Source of the DNA: Bryobacterales bacterium F-183
Lineage (GTDB): Bacteria > Acidobacteriota > Terriglobia > Bryobacterales > Bryobacteraceae
Length of the DNA stretch: 64,000 bases
Direction: 5' to 3'
Assembly: GCA_016865505.2 (NCBI GenBank)
Contig: AP025252.1
Span: 1,364,001-1,428,000, forward strand
Numbering within the stretch: the first letter of the stretch is position 1; each line of letters starts with the position of its first letter. Shown here piece after piece: positions 50,564 to 59,408 of the stretch. The position numbers were made by a program, and so were the translations under genes. The notes under the pieces are model-generated. The model worked only from the letters and a program-made list of their open reading frames with translations, did not search any database and was not told the DNA's origin.

Positions 50564-52642
50564 TCATTTGGAGGTCTTCGGTTTGATGATGTCAACATTG
50601 GTTTCCAGGCATCGCCGCAAGTTCAAATCGGTTGCCCCAATCTCAAACCAGCTTTGAGGCTTCTGGTAAATATCCAGACCTCGGCCGATCTTCACCTCCC
50701 AGCCGTTGTCGAGCTTGATCACCCGATCATGCAACTGCGGGGCGATCTTGATTGTGAGTTCGATGTCAGCATCCTTGAGGCTCTCTGTCAGATCGGTGAG
50801 CCGCTCCATGGCTTCCTCCTTCTGCGCCTCATCCTCAAAATTCGTTATCAACTGCACCTGCCGGACGGTGCCTCGACTCACCAGTAGTTCGCAAAACCTG
50901 ACGAAGTTTGTGATCTGGTGAGTCGCGCGGATATACGGGTCCTGAACCACTACCGTCTTTACTCCCGCCAGGAACTCACCGAAGATGTTCTCGTAGCTGT
51001 ATCCGACGTCGTCGTAGCGAATGGTGAAGTGCTTCGGCTGCAGCTCCTTCGGTGTCGGCGCTTCCGACGCAGGAACTACGGGAACAGGTGCAGCCGGGGG
51101 GACGAGAAGCGCAGTTGTCTCGGCGGGGGCAGGCTTGATGAAATGCGGTTCGGCCTGCAGTGATCGTCTTGCCGGACTCTGCGTCGCGATCGCCTCCTTC
51201 GATTCCGGGCAGTAAACGACGACCTCTTGACCATCAGACCGGATGAAAGAAAGGTTAATTCGCGCAAACTCGTCGTCAGGTTTTCGCTTGTTCATCTGCT
51301 CCTTCACGCGACGTCGCGCTTCAATCGCGTAGATGGCGTACTCCTCAAACTCCTCCGCCGTCGGTTCACTCTGTGGATGCAGGATCTTCAGGAAAGCGGC
51401 GATGGTCTTCTTAATCGCCTTCTCATCGCGCCCTTCCACGCTAGAACCCAGCCGGACGTGGCTGTTGACGTACTCGTACCGATTCGTCTGCTTGGCAAGG
51501 TAGTGGAATGCCTCGGCTAGGTAGTCGGTGATGAACCCGTAATTGCTGGTCAGATAGTGGCTGCTGCTTTTCGGCATCTCCCACCCAGGGAGATAGCAGT
51601 AGAAGCGATCCATCACGGCAAGGTCCAGTGCAGGTGGAAGAGGCAGGAACAAGTCATGCTCAGCGGAATTCACCAGTTGCGGAATGGACTCGTCGATATT
51701 CCCCACGAAGCACAAGCTGGCGTTGGCAATGACCTCAACGCCCCTTGAGAAGCGCCCGTTCGCCATGTAGTCCTTCATGATCTGGATGGCATCCTGGTCC
51801 TTGATCTTGATGCCGGCCACTTCGTCGAAGGCAACAGCGTCCCAGTACCCAACGAGCCCCACTTTGCCTCTGGCATTGTTGTAGAAGAGCGTCGATTTGG
51901 TAGCCTGCCCGCCGCTAACGAGCGTCGCGTACGGTGAGAACTCGCTGAAGAAATAGGACTTCCCGGTTCCCCTCGGCCCAAGTTCGATGAAATTGTAGTT
52001 TGGCTCCACCAGAGGCAGTAGTCTGGCGATAAAATGCAACTTCAGGCGTTGATCCAGTCGTGACGGCTCCAGACCCACTGAGCGCAAAATCAGGTCTGTC
52101 CACTCTTGCGTTGTAAGGTTCTTGCGGCCATCCAAGAAGCGATCGAAATCGAAGCGAGACAACTGGATCGGCCGCAAGTCCTCGACGTAGAACGCGTAGT
52201 CATCGTCTTCGACCGTGTTGTATCCAAGGGTAACCTCGGCCCAGAGTCCCCCCTCAAGAAGGCGATCGTTGTCCTTATAGAAGCTTGGGTTGATCGCGAT
52301 CCGGCGGGAGTTGAAGTTCTCCATCGCGGCCCAATGGCGCTTCTCCTTCTCCACATGGCGAACATGCACCTTGTCTACGAACTTGTGCGTGCCCTTTTGC
52401 TGCACCGTCGATTGCGCACGATTGCTTTCATCGGGCCGAACGTAATGCTTGCCAAGGTACTCAAACACAGCCTCGATCCCGGCCTGGATCTCGTCAGGGT
52501 CGTTGCTCGCGCAGTACTTTGCCAAAAGGAACTCAAGGACGAATGTGGGAACGTTGGTCCCTTTCTTCACCTTCTGGACCAGGTCCTTGCGGACCACTCT
52601 GCCCGCGTAGAGGTCATTGATCTTTGTGTCGAGTGCGTCCAT
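50564..52642 (-). CDS. brxL: BrxL-type AAA+ protein with a non-Lon C-terminal domain
   Basis: This 692-residue protein has a clear BrxL start (LYAGRVVRKDLVQKVKKGTN, VPTFVLEFLLAKYCASNDPD) and AAA+ part: Walker A LGPRGTGKSYFF at about 221-232, LFYNNARGKVGLVGYWD, VAFDEVAGI as Walker B and IMKDYMANGRFSRG near 290. In the BrxL I know, a Lon-type protease domain follows. Here residues about 545-690 instead read HFTIRYDDVGYSYENIF, VQDPYIRATHQITNFVRFCE, HDRVIKLDNGWEVKIGRGLD, which resembles the MIT_C PLD-like domain; no Lon Ser-Lys dyad region is seen. It is the sixth gene of the operon, 8 bases after pglZ. Confidence 0.85.
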   Translation of the reverse strand: MDALDTKINDLYAGRVVRKDLVQKVKKGTNVPTFVLEFLLAKYCASNDPDEIQAGIEAVFEYLGKHYVRPDESNRAQSTVQQKGTHKFVDKVHVRHVEKEKRHWAAMENFNSRRIAINPSFYKDNDRLLEGGLWAEVTLGYNTVEDDDYAFYVEDLRPIQLSRFDFDRFLDGRKNLTTQEWTDLILRSVGLEPSRLDQRLKLHFIARLLPLVEPNYNFIELGPRGTGKSYFFSEFSPYATLVSGGQATKSTLFYNNARGKVGLVGYWDAVAFDEVAGIKIKDQDAIQIMKDYMANGRFSRGVEVIANASLCFVGNIDESIPQLVNSAEHDLFLPLPPALDLAVMDRFYCYLPGWEMPKSSSHYLTSNYGFITDYLAEAFHYLAKQTNRYEYVNSHVRLGSSVEGRDEKAIKKTIAAFLKILHPQSEPTAEEFEEYAIYAIEARRRVKEQMNKRKPDDEFARINLSFIRSDGQEVVVYCPESKEAIATQSPARRSLQAEPHFIKPAPAETTALLVPPAAPVPVVPASEAPTPKELQPKHFTIRYDDVGYSYENIFGEFLAGVKTVVVQDPYIRATHQITNFVRFCELLVSRGTVRQVQLITNFEDEAQKEEAMERLTDLTESLKDADIELTIKIAPQLHDRVIKLDNGWEVKIGRGLDIYQKPQSWFEIGATDLNLRRCLETNVDIIKPKTSK

Positions 52643-52650
52643 GGTTTGCC

Positions 52651-55164
52651 TTATTCCAGATAGTCGGTTCGGAGCGTCAATGTATCTAACGTCACTTGCG
52701 TGACCGGGTCAACTGCCGTTACCGTAAACTCACCTGAGAAGTCCTCCTTCATCCGTAACGGCACCTTGATCGCCTGGCCTGCTTCGATCTTCACGATCCC
52801 GGATGTCGGATCCACATGCTCGCTCGGTGCTGCCTCTCCGACCTCCTTCTTACCAGCTCTGGCGACCAGACGGAACTGCACGCTCGACGAGCCAAACAGG
52901 TCCGCCTGGAACATGCTCACTTCGATCATCGGTCGTCTGGTCGTGACGGAGCCTGACTTGGCGCCGCGGTACTGCAACTGGAACGATGCAGGTTCTTCAG
53001 TAGGCACCTTCGGACCGAATTCGATCGTGACAACCGGAAGAACGCACTCTTGCAGGGAGAGACCACTGTGCATATAGGTAGAGCCGGTTTGGAAGGTGCC
53101 CCAGGTTTCCGGAACGACAATGTCCTCGAAGTCTCCAGGAACGCTGAGGTCACTCTTTGTGAATCGAACCGTCCCCTGTCCCGCCCCGCCGGCGCCGATG
53201 AGGCAGCGCTCCTTTTCCAGCAGCCATTTGCCCTCGGGCTTCAGAACCTTGTCGCCGGGAAGCTCTTCCCCTAGAAAGAGAAAGCCGTGATCTGTAGCGA
53301 GTATGGCCCGGCGAAACTCCAAATCCTGAACCACCCGCAACGCGCGCAGTACCTTCTCGAGCGCCTTTTGCATTAGACCCAACTCAAAACCTTGCATCAT
53401 CTCGCCGGCTTGGTCGATGTCCTTGTTTCTCACCACCAGGAGGTTGACCTTCTGGTCGATCGTCGGACGCTTCGCCTTCAGGAGGTCATCGAGTGTCACG
53501 ACCTTGGCCCGGTCGCCGTATGCCGCCTTGATGTGAGCCTCGCGGTCCTGCGGCAACCGCACAGTTGCGTCGCCGATTCGAGGCACGAGCGTCGCCTCCG
53601 CCTTTGCCAGGAAGAGCTTGCCTTCAGCACCCGGCATGAGTGCCGCCATGCCGACCGGAGTGATGGTCGGCACTTGAGCCAGTGCGGCGTCCAGCTTCGC
53701 CGAGCAGCTGGCCGGCAAGTCCTTCAGCATCTCGGCCGCTAGTTCAAAGCGGAGTCCGTCCAGGAGAAAGTAGGCGACGCGTTCCTTCCGCTCAATCGCG
53801 GTTGATACATACCGATCGAAGATCTGCGTTTGTCTGTCGAAGCCGGGAATGGGCCAGCCTTCCGAGCGCACGGATGCGACAAACCGTTTCTGAAGTGCAT
53901 CCGAGTAGTCGCGATACTGCCGGCGAGCTGTTTCAATGAGCTTTTCCAGCCCGTCCGCATCACCGAGCGAATCCTGCACCGTCCGTTCGAACTGACGGTA
54001 CAGGGCGTCAACGCGTCTCCCATGGTCGATGTAATAGCGAAGAAGCGCGGATAGGTCACTGTCGATTCCCGCTGACTCTCGCCTCCCGTCGCGAATCGCC
54101 TGAACCACCTGCAGTCCTCTTCGGGCGATCGTCCATGAGATACCGCGGTCGTTCGCTCGAACCCAGACGGACTTCTGGCGACCCTCGATAATCTCGTCCG
54201 CTTTGGCTAGATCTCCTGCCGCAATCGATTTCGCACATTGGCGTAGGAAGTGCCGTTCCTCAAAGGCGAACGTGTCCCGCTCGCCATAGTTCTGGTCCGC
54301 GGGCATGTGCTTTTCCAGCTTGAGCTGGGTGTTCACCTGCCGCGCCAGCACCATGTACGTATCCTGGTGGGATTGAGAATCCCGCAGGGTATCGCACACC
54401 GCGTAAATCATCTCTCGTCGCTTCTGATCCGCGTGAGGGACGCTTTCCAGCGCCGGCGGCAAGCCCGATGGCAAATCCAGTGCGAACTCGCTAAACAGGA
54501 CAAAGCGCGCTAGTTCTTCGCGCAAGTCTTCCCATGTGGACAATTGCGCGTGTGCGGACAGCCCCAGCGTCTGTTGGGCGAACTGCTTGTACTCGCCAAT
54601 CCAGCTTCCGTCGCTGGTCAATGCCTGATGCTGGCCGCTGCTCGGGTTCAACAGGGCAACCACAATCTCCTTGGTAGATTCGCACTTCAGCAAGGTCCGC
54701 AACTGGGGCCAGTTCGCGCTGGCATCCAAAGCGTCGACCATTTCGAAGCTGGGCGTAGCCCCGTGCCGGAATAGGTCATCGATCGCACTCTGGAAATCAG
54801 GCTTCGCGCTCAGACAGAGCGCCTGGTAGCTGTCACCGTCGCCGTGCGGGAAAGCGTCTCCACCCAGGGCGAACGGCTGGAACGGATCCTTCTGGCGAGC
54901 TTCATCGGTGGCCGGCTTGCGCGAGGGGACGTATACTAGCAACCGCCCGGAGTTGGCCGATTTCTCCCCCATCTGGAGCCACCAACTCATCGCTTCTTCG
55001 CGGGCCTTGATCGTGCTCTCGCAGGCATCGACGACACACACATTGTTGCCGGCCAACTCGAGGACAAGATCGCGGTACCGGCGATCCGGATCGTAAACCA
55101 CAAGGGAGTCCGTTGAAGTGAGACGCTGCCGGATCCGCTCCTGGATGAAAGATTTCAGCTTCAT
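52651..55164 (-). CDS. pglZ: BREX protein PglZ (alkaline phosphatase superfamily)
   Basis: This 837-residue protein shows the PglZ core: VAYFLLDGLRFELAAEMLKD (first metal-binding Asp), and near 600 LATDHGFLFLGEELPGD, the second metal site. A helical N-terminal half contains LVVYDPDRRYRDLVLELAGN. PglZ is required for BREX defence and works with PglX. Its start overlaps the pglX stop by 4 bp, and brxL follows 8 bases after its stop. Confidence 0.93.
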   Translation of the reverse strand: MKLKSFIQERIRQRLTSTDSLVVYDPDRRYRDLVLELAGNNVCVVDACESTIKAREEAMSWWLQMGEKSANSGRLLVYVPSRKPATDEARQKDPFQPFALGGDAFPHGDGDSYQALCLSAKPDFQSAIDDLFRHGATPSFEMVDALDASANWPQLRTLLKCESTKEIVVALLNPSSGQHQALTSDGSWIGEYKQFAQQTLGLSAHAQLSTWEDLREELARFVLFSEFALDLPSGLPPALESVPHADQKRREMIYAVCDTLRDSQSHQDTYMVLARQVNTQLKLEKHMPADQNYGERDTFAFEERHFLRQCAKSIAAGDLAKADEIIEGRQKSVWVRANDRGISWTIARRGLQVVQAIRDGRRESAGIDSDLSALLRYYIDHGRRVDALYRQFERTVQDSLGDADGLEKLIETARRQYRDYSDALQKRFVASVRSEGWPIPGFDRQTQIFDRYVSTAIERKERVAYFLLDGLRFELAAEMLKDLPASCSAKLDAALAQVPTITPVGMAALMPGAEGKLFLAKAEATLVPRIGDATVRLPQDREAHIKAAYGDRAKVVTLDDLLKAKRPTIDQKVNLLVVRNKDIDQAGEMMQGFELGLMQKALEKVLRALRVVQDLEFRRAILATDHGFLFLGEELPGDKVLKPEGKWLLEKERCLIGAGGAGQGTVRFTKSDLSVPGDFEDIVVPETWGTFQTGSTYMHSGLSLQECVLPVVTIEFGPKVPTEEPASFQLQYRGAKSGSVTTRRPMIEVSMFQADLFGSSSVQFRLVARAGKKEVGEAAPSEHVDPTSGIVKIEAGQAIKVPLRMKEDFSGEFTVTAVDPVTQVTLDTLTLRTDYLE

Positions 55165-58100
55165 TTCTTACGGCCTCGCACCTTCTTGGTCTCCTTGTAC
55201 TCGTAGAGGTCTTCCTGCCCGTGCGCGATCGCGATCGACTGGTCCTTGCGGCATGACTCACGCACCCGATCCGGCCAGATGTTGTAAGCCATATGCGACC
55301 AGTCATACTTGCCGCTCTTCAAAGCTTCCCAGCACTTTCGCAGCTCGGTCTGCCAGGGCTTGTGCCGGAACAGCGGCCACAGTGGAGCAGCGTTGATCAG
55401 CACTCCATCGTCCTGGTTCGGCCGATACGGAAGCTGGATGATGTCGAGGAGTTTCGTCCTCAACACCTTCAGCTCAGCCTGCAAATCGACCAAGTCGTCC
55501 AGCTGCTGTCTCGACTTCCGATCCGCAGATCCCGCATCGTTCAGGCGGCCGAGATCTCGTTGAATGTCGCGCAGCTTTGGATCGATGTAGTCATTCACGC
55601 ATGAAAAGAGAGTTTGGTCCGTGAGCCGGGGGTAGTAGATCCACAGCGTGTACTTTCCAGACTCGGTTGAAAGGGGCCAGTAGATTGGCGCTTTTCGACG
55701 ACTCTTCGAATATCGCCCCAAGTGATCCTGAAACAGTCCAGAGGGCTTCCGAATGTAATCTCGTAAGCTGGACTTCAGAATCCTGCCGGCATGCTGTTCC
55801 ACCTCAGCGGCGCGATCCTTCCATATAACTTCCAAAGCCAGTCGCATGCGGCGCACAATGTCGTCCACATGGGACTGTCCATCCTCCAGCCCGGGGTCAT
55901 CCACCAGGATTCCGTTCCAGTTGATCGGAATCGGATACTCCTGATCCGTTATCGTCGGTTGGGCCACTGAACCAACGGGGGGCAGAGTGCCGGCGTCCGG
56001 TCGAGCGGAGAGCCACTCTTCGCTTACGATGCGACCACTTTCAGCCGGAAGGCCTTCGGGTCCAACCAGCGTCCCGGGCGGGCAAACCGGGAGAGGCGCG
56101 AATGGGTGGGGCAGCTTCGGTGCGAGATCGGGATTGCGCGCGATCCGAATGTCCCAGCGTCCGTACCCACACCCGAGAAGATAGGACAGATGTGCTTCTT
56201 CGATCGCACCGTCGCTGTAGTCCAGAACGAAGTCGGCGTCACTTTCCTCCTCCGGCTCTGAATCACCTTCTGAATCCGCAGCTTCGACGTCAGGGCCCAT
56301 CCCTCGCTGGTACGCGATCGCCTCGAGCAGGTCGCGGTCGATCCTGCGTGCCTGTTCATCGCTGACTCCGAAACTCCGGGCAACCAACCGCTCTGTGTCT
56401 TCATCGAGCAAAGCAGCGGGGTCAAATGCCAGGGCACGGCCGCCGTCGGAAAAATCTCGAACCTTGACTGGCATCAAGAACTCGTGGAACGGTTCGTGGT
56501 TTTGGTAGGCGCGTCGGCGTCGATCAACCTCCCTGTCAACCAGAGCTTCAAAGCAGGCATTATCTTCATCCGAGACCTCTGGCCAGGGAAGCATCTTGAC
56601 TGTATCAACCAGAAAGTTTGGCCTCTGCCAGAACTCTGCGTAGAAGCGCAAGAAGGAAGACACGAGCCGAGATCCGCAGATACCGACCGCTTGCGCAGAC
56701 ATCCCGCGATCGGGGAACGCCATATAGCGGCTAACCGAAGGAATGCAGCCACTAGGAATCGTGTAGGGATAGAATCGAACCGCACGACGAGTCCAGCTGA
56801 AGCCAGACCGGTAATAGAGCTCTCGGCTCCGCAGAAAGGCTCGTGGTTTTCCGTTGGCATCTCGGAAGTTTCGTAGTTCCACTCCGTCAGAAGCCCAATT
56901 GATCTTCAACGTCAAGGGGGAGTACCACGGCTGAGACGCGCCGGCTTTCACAAAAAAGCCCCAGGTTGGACGGCCCGCAGAGCGACGACATTGATAGGCC
57001 TGAACGATCGGGTCAGAGAACTCGCAGGTAGCATTGCCGTCAATCGGGTAATAGCAAAAAATCGTTTCTTCATATGGCACTTCCCACATAGCCCGGACCC
57101 AACGAAAGTCGTCGCCCGTTGTCATTCCATTGCGGGCGACCCCAATATCAGGCTCAAAATGCTTCTCCGCTACAAAGTGCTGAAGAACCTCCTTGTCAAT
57201 CCAGTATGTGAATGGTGAATCTGGCAGAAGGCGAAAGGCTGTTGAGTCAGCGCAAAACAGCCGGGGCTCAGTTTCGCCTTGGTTGTACGCATCCAGTGCG
57301 GCCTCCAGGGCCCCTCGACGGTCTGCATCAGCAATAGCACGGAACACTGTCGTCGTCGCTGCAGTTTTCCCACGCTGCAACACGTAGGCGGCGGCCTCCA
57401 CCATCGCGCTATCCATGACACCCTGGCCCAGGTCAGCAATACATTCAACTCCCGCCTCTTGGAGGAGCACATTCAGCCGCCAGTCCTTGAAACTGGACAG
57501 GAAAAAACACGTTCGTGATGTTATTGCGCCGAGACGGCCACCCGGGTTCAGGAGCGCCAAGAAACGCTCGACGAAGGCTGCCAGGATGTCGTTCGAACTG
57601 TTCGGATAGACCAGCCTCGCCTGAGACGCCCAGCGTTTGGAGAAGCTCCCGAAAGGAGGGTTCATGAGTACGACGTCGTAGGTCTTATGGCAGAGATCTA
57701 CGAACTCGAAGCCGTGGATGGCGTCACTAGCAAAGAACCGACGGCGCGTTGCCTGGCCACCCTCGCTTTGAACCGCGTACTTCTGCAATTCAATCAGGAC
57801 CCGGCGTTCGGCTTGCTCCCAGAACTCGAGGTCAGTTACGTCTGTGACATCGAACTGGAATTGCTGCTGCTCTGGCTTGGTCTTCACCAGTTCCGGAAAC
57901 AGCTCCGCCTGCTCAGGCTTCGGACCGCTAATCCATTGAGCGCGGGCATCCGCAATCGCGTTGTTGAGGTCAGTCTCGATTCTGAGGAGCGAACCAGCTT
58001 CCCCGGCGAGAGCCAACTTGTCAAACACCACATCCACGAGTTGCCCGACGACTTTGGGTCGCAGGCCCGAAGTGAAGTCACGTCGCATGTCCGCCTCGCC

Positions 58101-59405
58101 TGGCATAGGCGCTGCTGTGACAAAGTTCGACTTGTCAATTCTCGGCCGATCCGTCGCCTTGACGCCGATCGTCTTCCACGCTCGTTGTGCGCGGAGACGA
58201 AGGGCGAGCGCCGCGATTTGCACGGCGCGGGGATCGATGTCAACGCCATGCAGGTTGTGCTCAATGATCAGCTTCGGCACTGCGCGCCGAAGATGTTCCA
58301 GAGTCGAAAGGCCAGGCTCTTCTCGCAATGCGCGGCCCGTTTGGTTGAACGGCGGGCTAGCGGGGTCTGACCATGCTTCCTCATAGATCACCGCCAGGAG
58401 ATCGAATGCATAAAGCAGGAAATGACCAGAGCCGCAGGCGGGGTCGATCACACGAAGCTCGCGTGGATCCTTCTTCGGGCGGTGTTCTCGATACACCGTT
58501 TGCTGGAGTGGATCCTCCAGAGTCGAACTGGCCTCTGTGCCATTCTGAACCGGCGCTCGTTCACCCTCCGATAGGAAGACCTCATTCGGTTTCCTGAGCA
58601 GATAGCGGCAAACGCTCGTCAGGCCGGTATCTGCCTTGCGCATCTCGTACCAAATGAGTCCCAGAGTGTTTTCCGTCAGGAACTCGACCACATACCGTGG
58701 CGTGAAGAATTGATTCCGGACAGCGAGCTCGCGACTATTCTGCGGAGCGGCTGACTCTTGCCGCATCTTCTTCCGCTCTTCAGCAGGGTTGAAGTACTGA
58801 TAAATCCAACCAATCGTCTCATCGTCCGCCCACAGTTGGTGCAGAGAAGGACGATTCAGTTCCTCCATCACGTGGCCAAGTGCTGTTTCGCTGGGAAACA
58901 ATACAGCGGTGGCCGCAAAGCGATCGAACAGCATCCCCAACTCAAGAGACAGTTCGTCGCAGAGCAATGATAAGTACAGCTGGTAACGGCTGTACGTACC
59001 ACCGCCAAGGTGCGCGGCATTCTCCTCGAACAGCCGGAACCCCTTCGACTCCACTCTTTTGCGCACACACTCCTGAACGAGGTCCCTTTCCTCGCACATT
59101 CGCAGAGCACACAGGCGGTTCAAGACCGTAAACGCCTGCTCTCGCAGCATTCGGTCCACGACGTCTGCGAGGCTTTCCCCGCTTTCTGCGCCTGCGGCAA
59201 GGTGCTCCACCCGATCTCGGAGGACTGTGGCCCTGGACTTCTCCTCCTCCGAGAGATGGCCTAGTTGGGCCAAGTCGATGAAAGCACCATCAGGTTGGAT
59301 GCCATAGATGGTTTTGCATTGGAGAGTAAAGTCTTCGGTCAGGATCGTTCTGACGCGAGTGACGGCCTTCAGCAGTTCTTTTCGGACATTTTCGTGAAGT
59401 GGCAT
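55161..59405 (-). CDS. pglX: BREX adenine-specific DNA methyltransferase PglX
   Basis: This 1414-residue protein has the AdoMet motif VIDPACGSGHFLLYAF at about 319-334 and catalytic motif IV VVLMNPPFGSF near 577-587, the signature of an N6-adenine methyltransferase. It has a long N-terminal part (RVRTILTEDFTLQCKTIYGI) and a large C-terminal target-recognition part. PglX marks host DNA at a 6-base site so that BREX can tell self from phage. It follows brxC by 3 bases and overlaps pglZ by 4. Confidence 0.95.
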   Translation of the reverse strand: MPLHENVRKELLKAVTRVRTILTEDFTLQCKTIYGIQPDGAFIDLAQLGHLSEEEKSRATVLRDRVEHLAAGAESGESLADVVDRMLREQAFTVLNRLCALRMCEERDLVQECVRKRVESKGFRLFEENAAHLGGGTYSRYQLYLSLLCDELSLELGMLFDRFAATAVLFPSETALGHVMEELNRPSLHQLWADDETIGWIYQYFNPAEERKKMRQESAAPQNSRELAVRNQFFTPRYVVEFLTENTLGLIWYEMRKADTGLTSVCRYLLRKPNEVFLSEGERAPVQNGTEASSTLEDPLQQTVYREHRPKKDPRELRVIDPACGSGHFLLYAFDLLAVIYEEAWSDPASPPFNQTGRALREEPGLSTLEHLRRAVPKLIIEHNLHGVDIDPRAVQIAALALRLRAQRAWKTIGVKATDRPRIDKSNFVTAAPMPGEADMRRDFTSGLRPKVVGQLVDVVFDKLALAGEAGSLLRIETDLNNAIADARAQWISGPKPEQAELFPELVKTKPEQQQFQFDVTDVTDLEFWEQAERRVLIELQKYAVQSEGGQATRRRFFASDAIHGFEFVDLCHKTYDVVLMNPPFGSFSKRWASQARLVYPNSSNDILAAFVERFLALLNPGGRLGAITSRTCFFLSSFKDWRLNVLLQEAGVECIADLGQGVMDSAMVEAAAYVLQRGKTAATTTVFRAIADADRRGALEAALDAYNQGETEPRLFCADSTAFRLLPDSPFTYWIDKEVLQHFVAEKHFEPDIGVARNGMTTGDDFRWVRAMWEVPYEETIFCYYPIDGNATCEFSDPIVQAYQCRRSAGRPTWGFFVKAGASQPWYSPLTLKINWASDGVELRNFRDANGKPRAFLRSRELYYRSGFSWTRRAVRFYPYTIPSGCIPSVSRYMAFPDRGMSAQAVGICGSRLVSSFLRFYAEFWQRPNFLVDTVKMLPWPEVSDEDNACFEALVDREVDRRRRAYQNHEPFHEFLMPVKVRDFSDGGRALAFDPAALLDEDTERLVARSFGVSDEQARRIDRDLLEAIAYQRGMGPDVEAADSEGDSEPEEESDADFVLDYSDGAIEEAHLSYLLGCGYGRWDIRIARNPDLAPKLPHPFAPLPVCPPGTLVGPEGLPAESGRIVSEEWLSARPDAGTLPPVGSVAQPTITDQEYPIPINWNGILVDDPGLEDGQSHVDDIVRRMRLALEVIWKDRAAEVEQHAGRILKSSLRDYIRKPSGLFQDHLGRYSKSRRKAPIYWPLSTESGKYTLWIYYPRLTDQTLFSCVNDYIDPKLRDIQRDLGRLNDAGSADRKSRQQLDDLVDLQAELKVLRTKLLDIIQLPYRPNQDDGVLINAAPLWPLFRHKPWQTELRKCWEALKSGKYDWSHMAYNIWPDRVRESCRKDQSIAIAHGQEDLYEYKETKKVRGRKK

Positions 59406-59408
59406 CGA

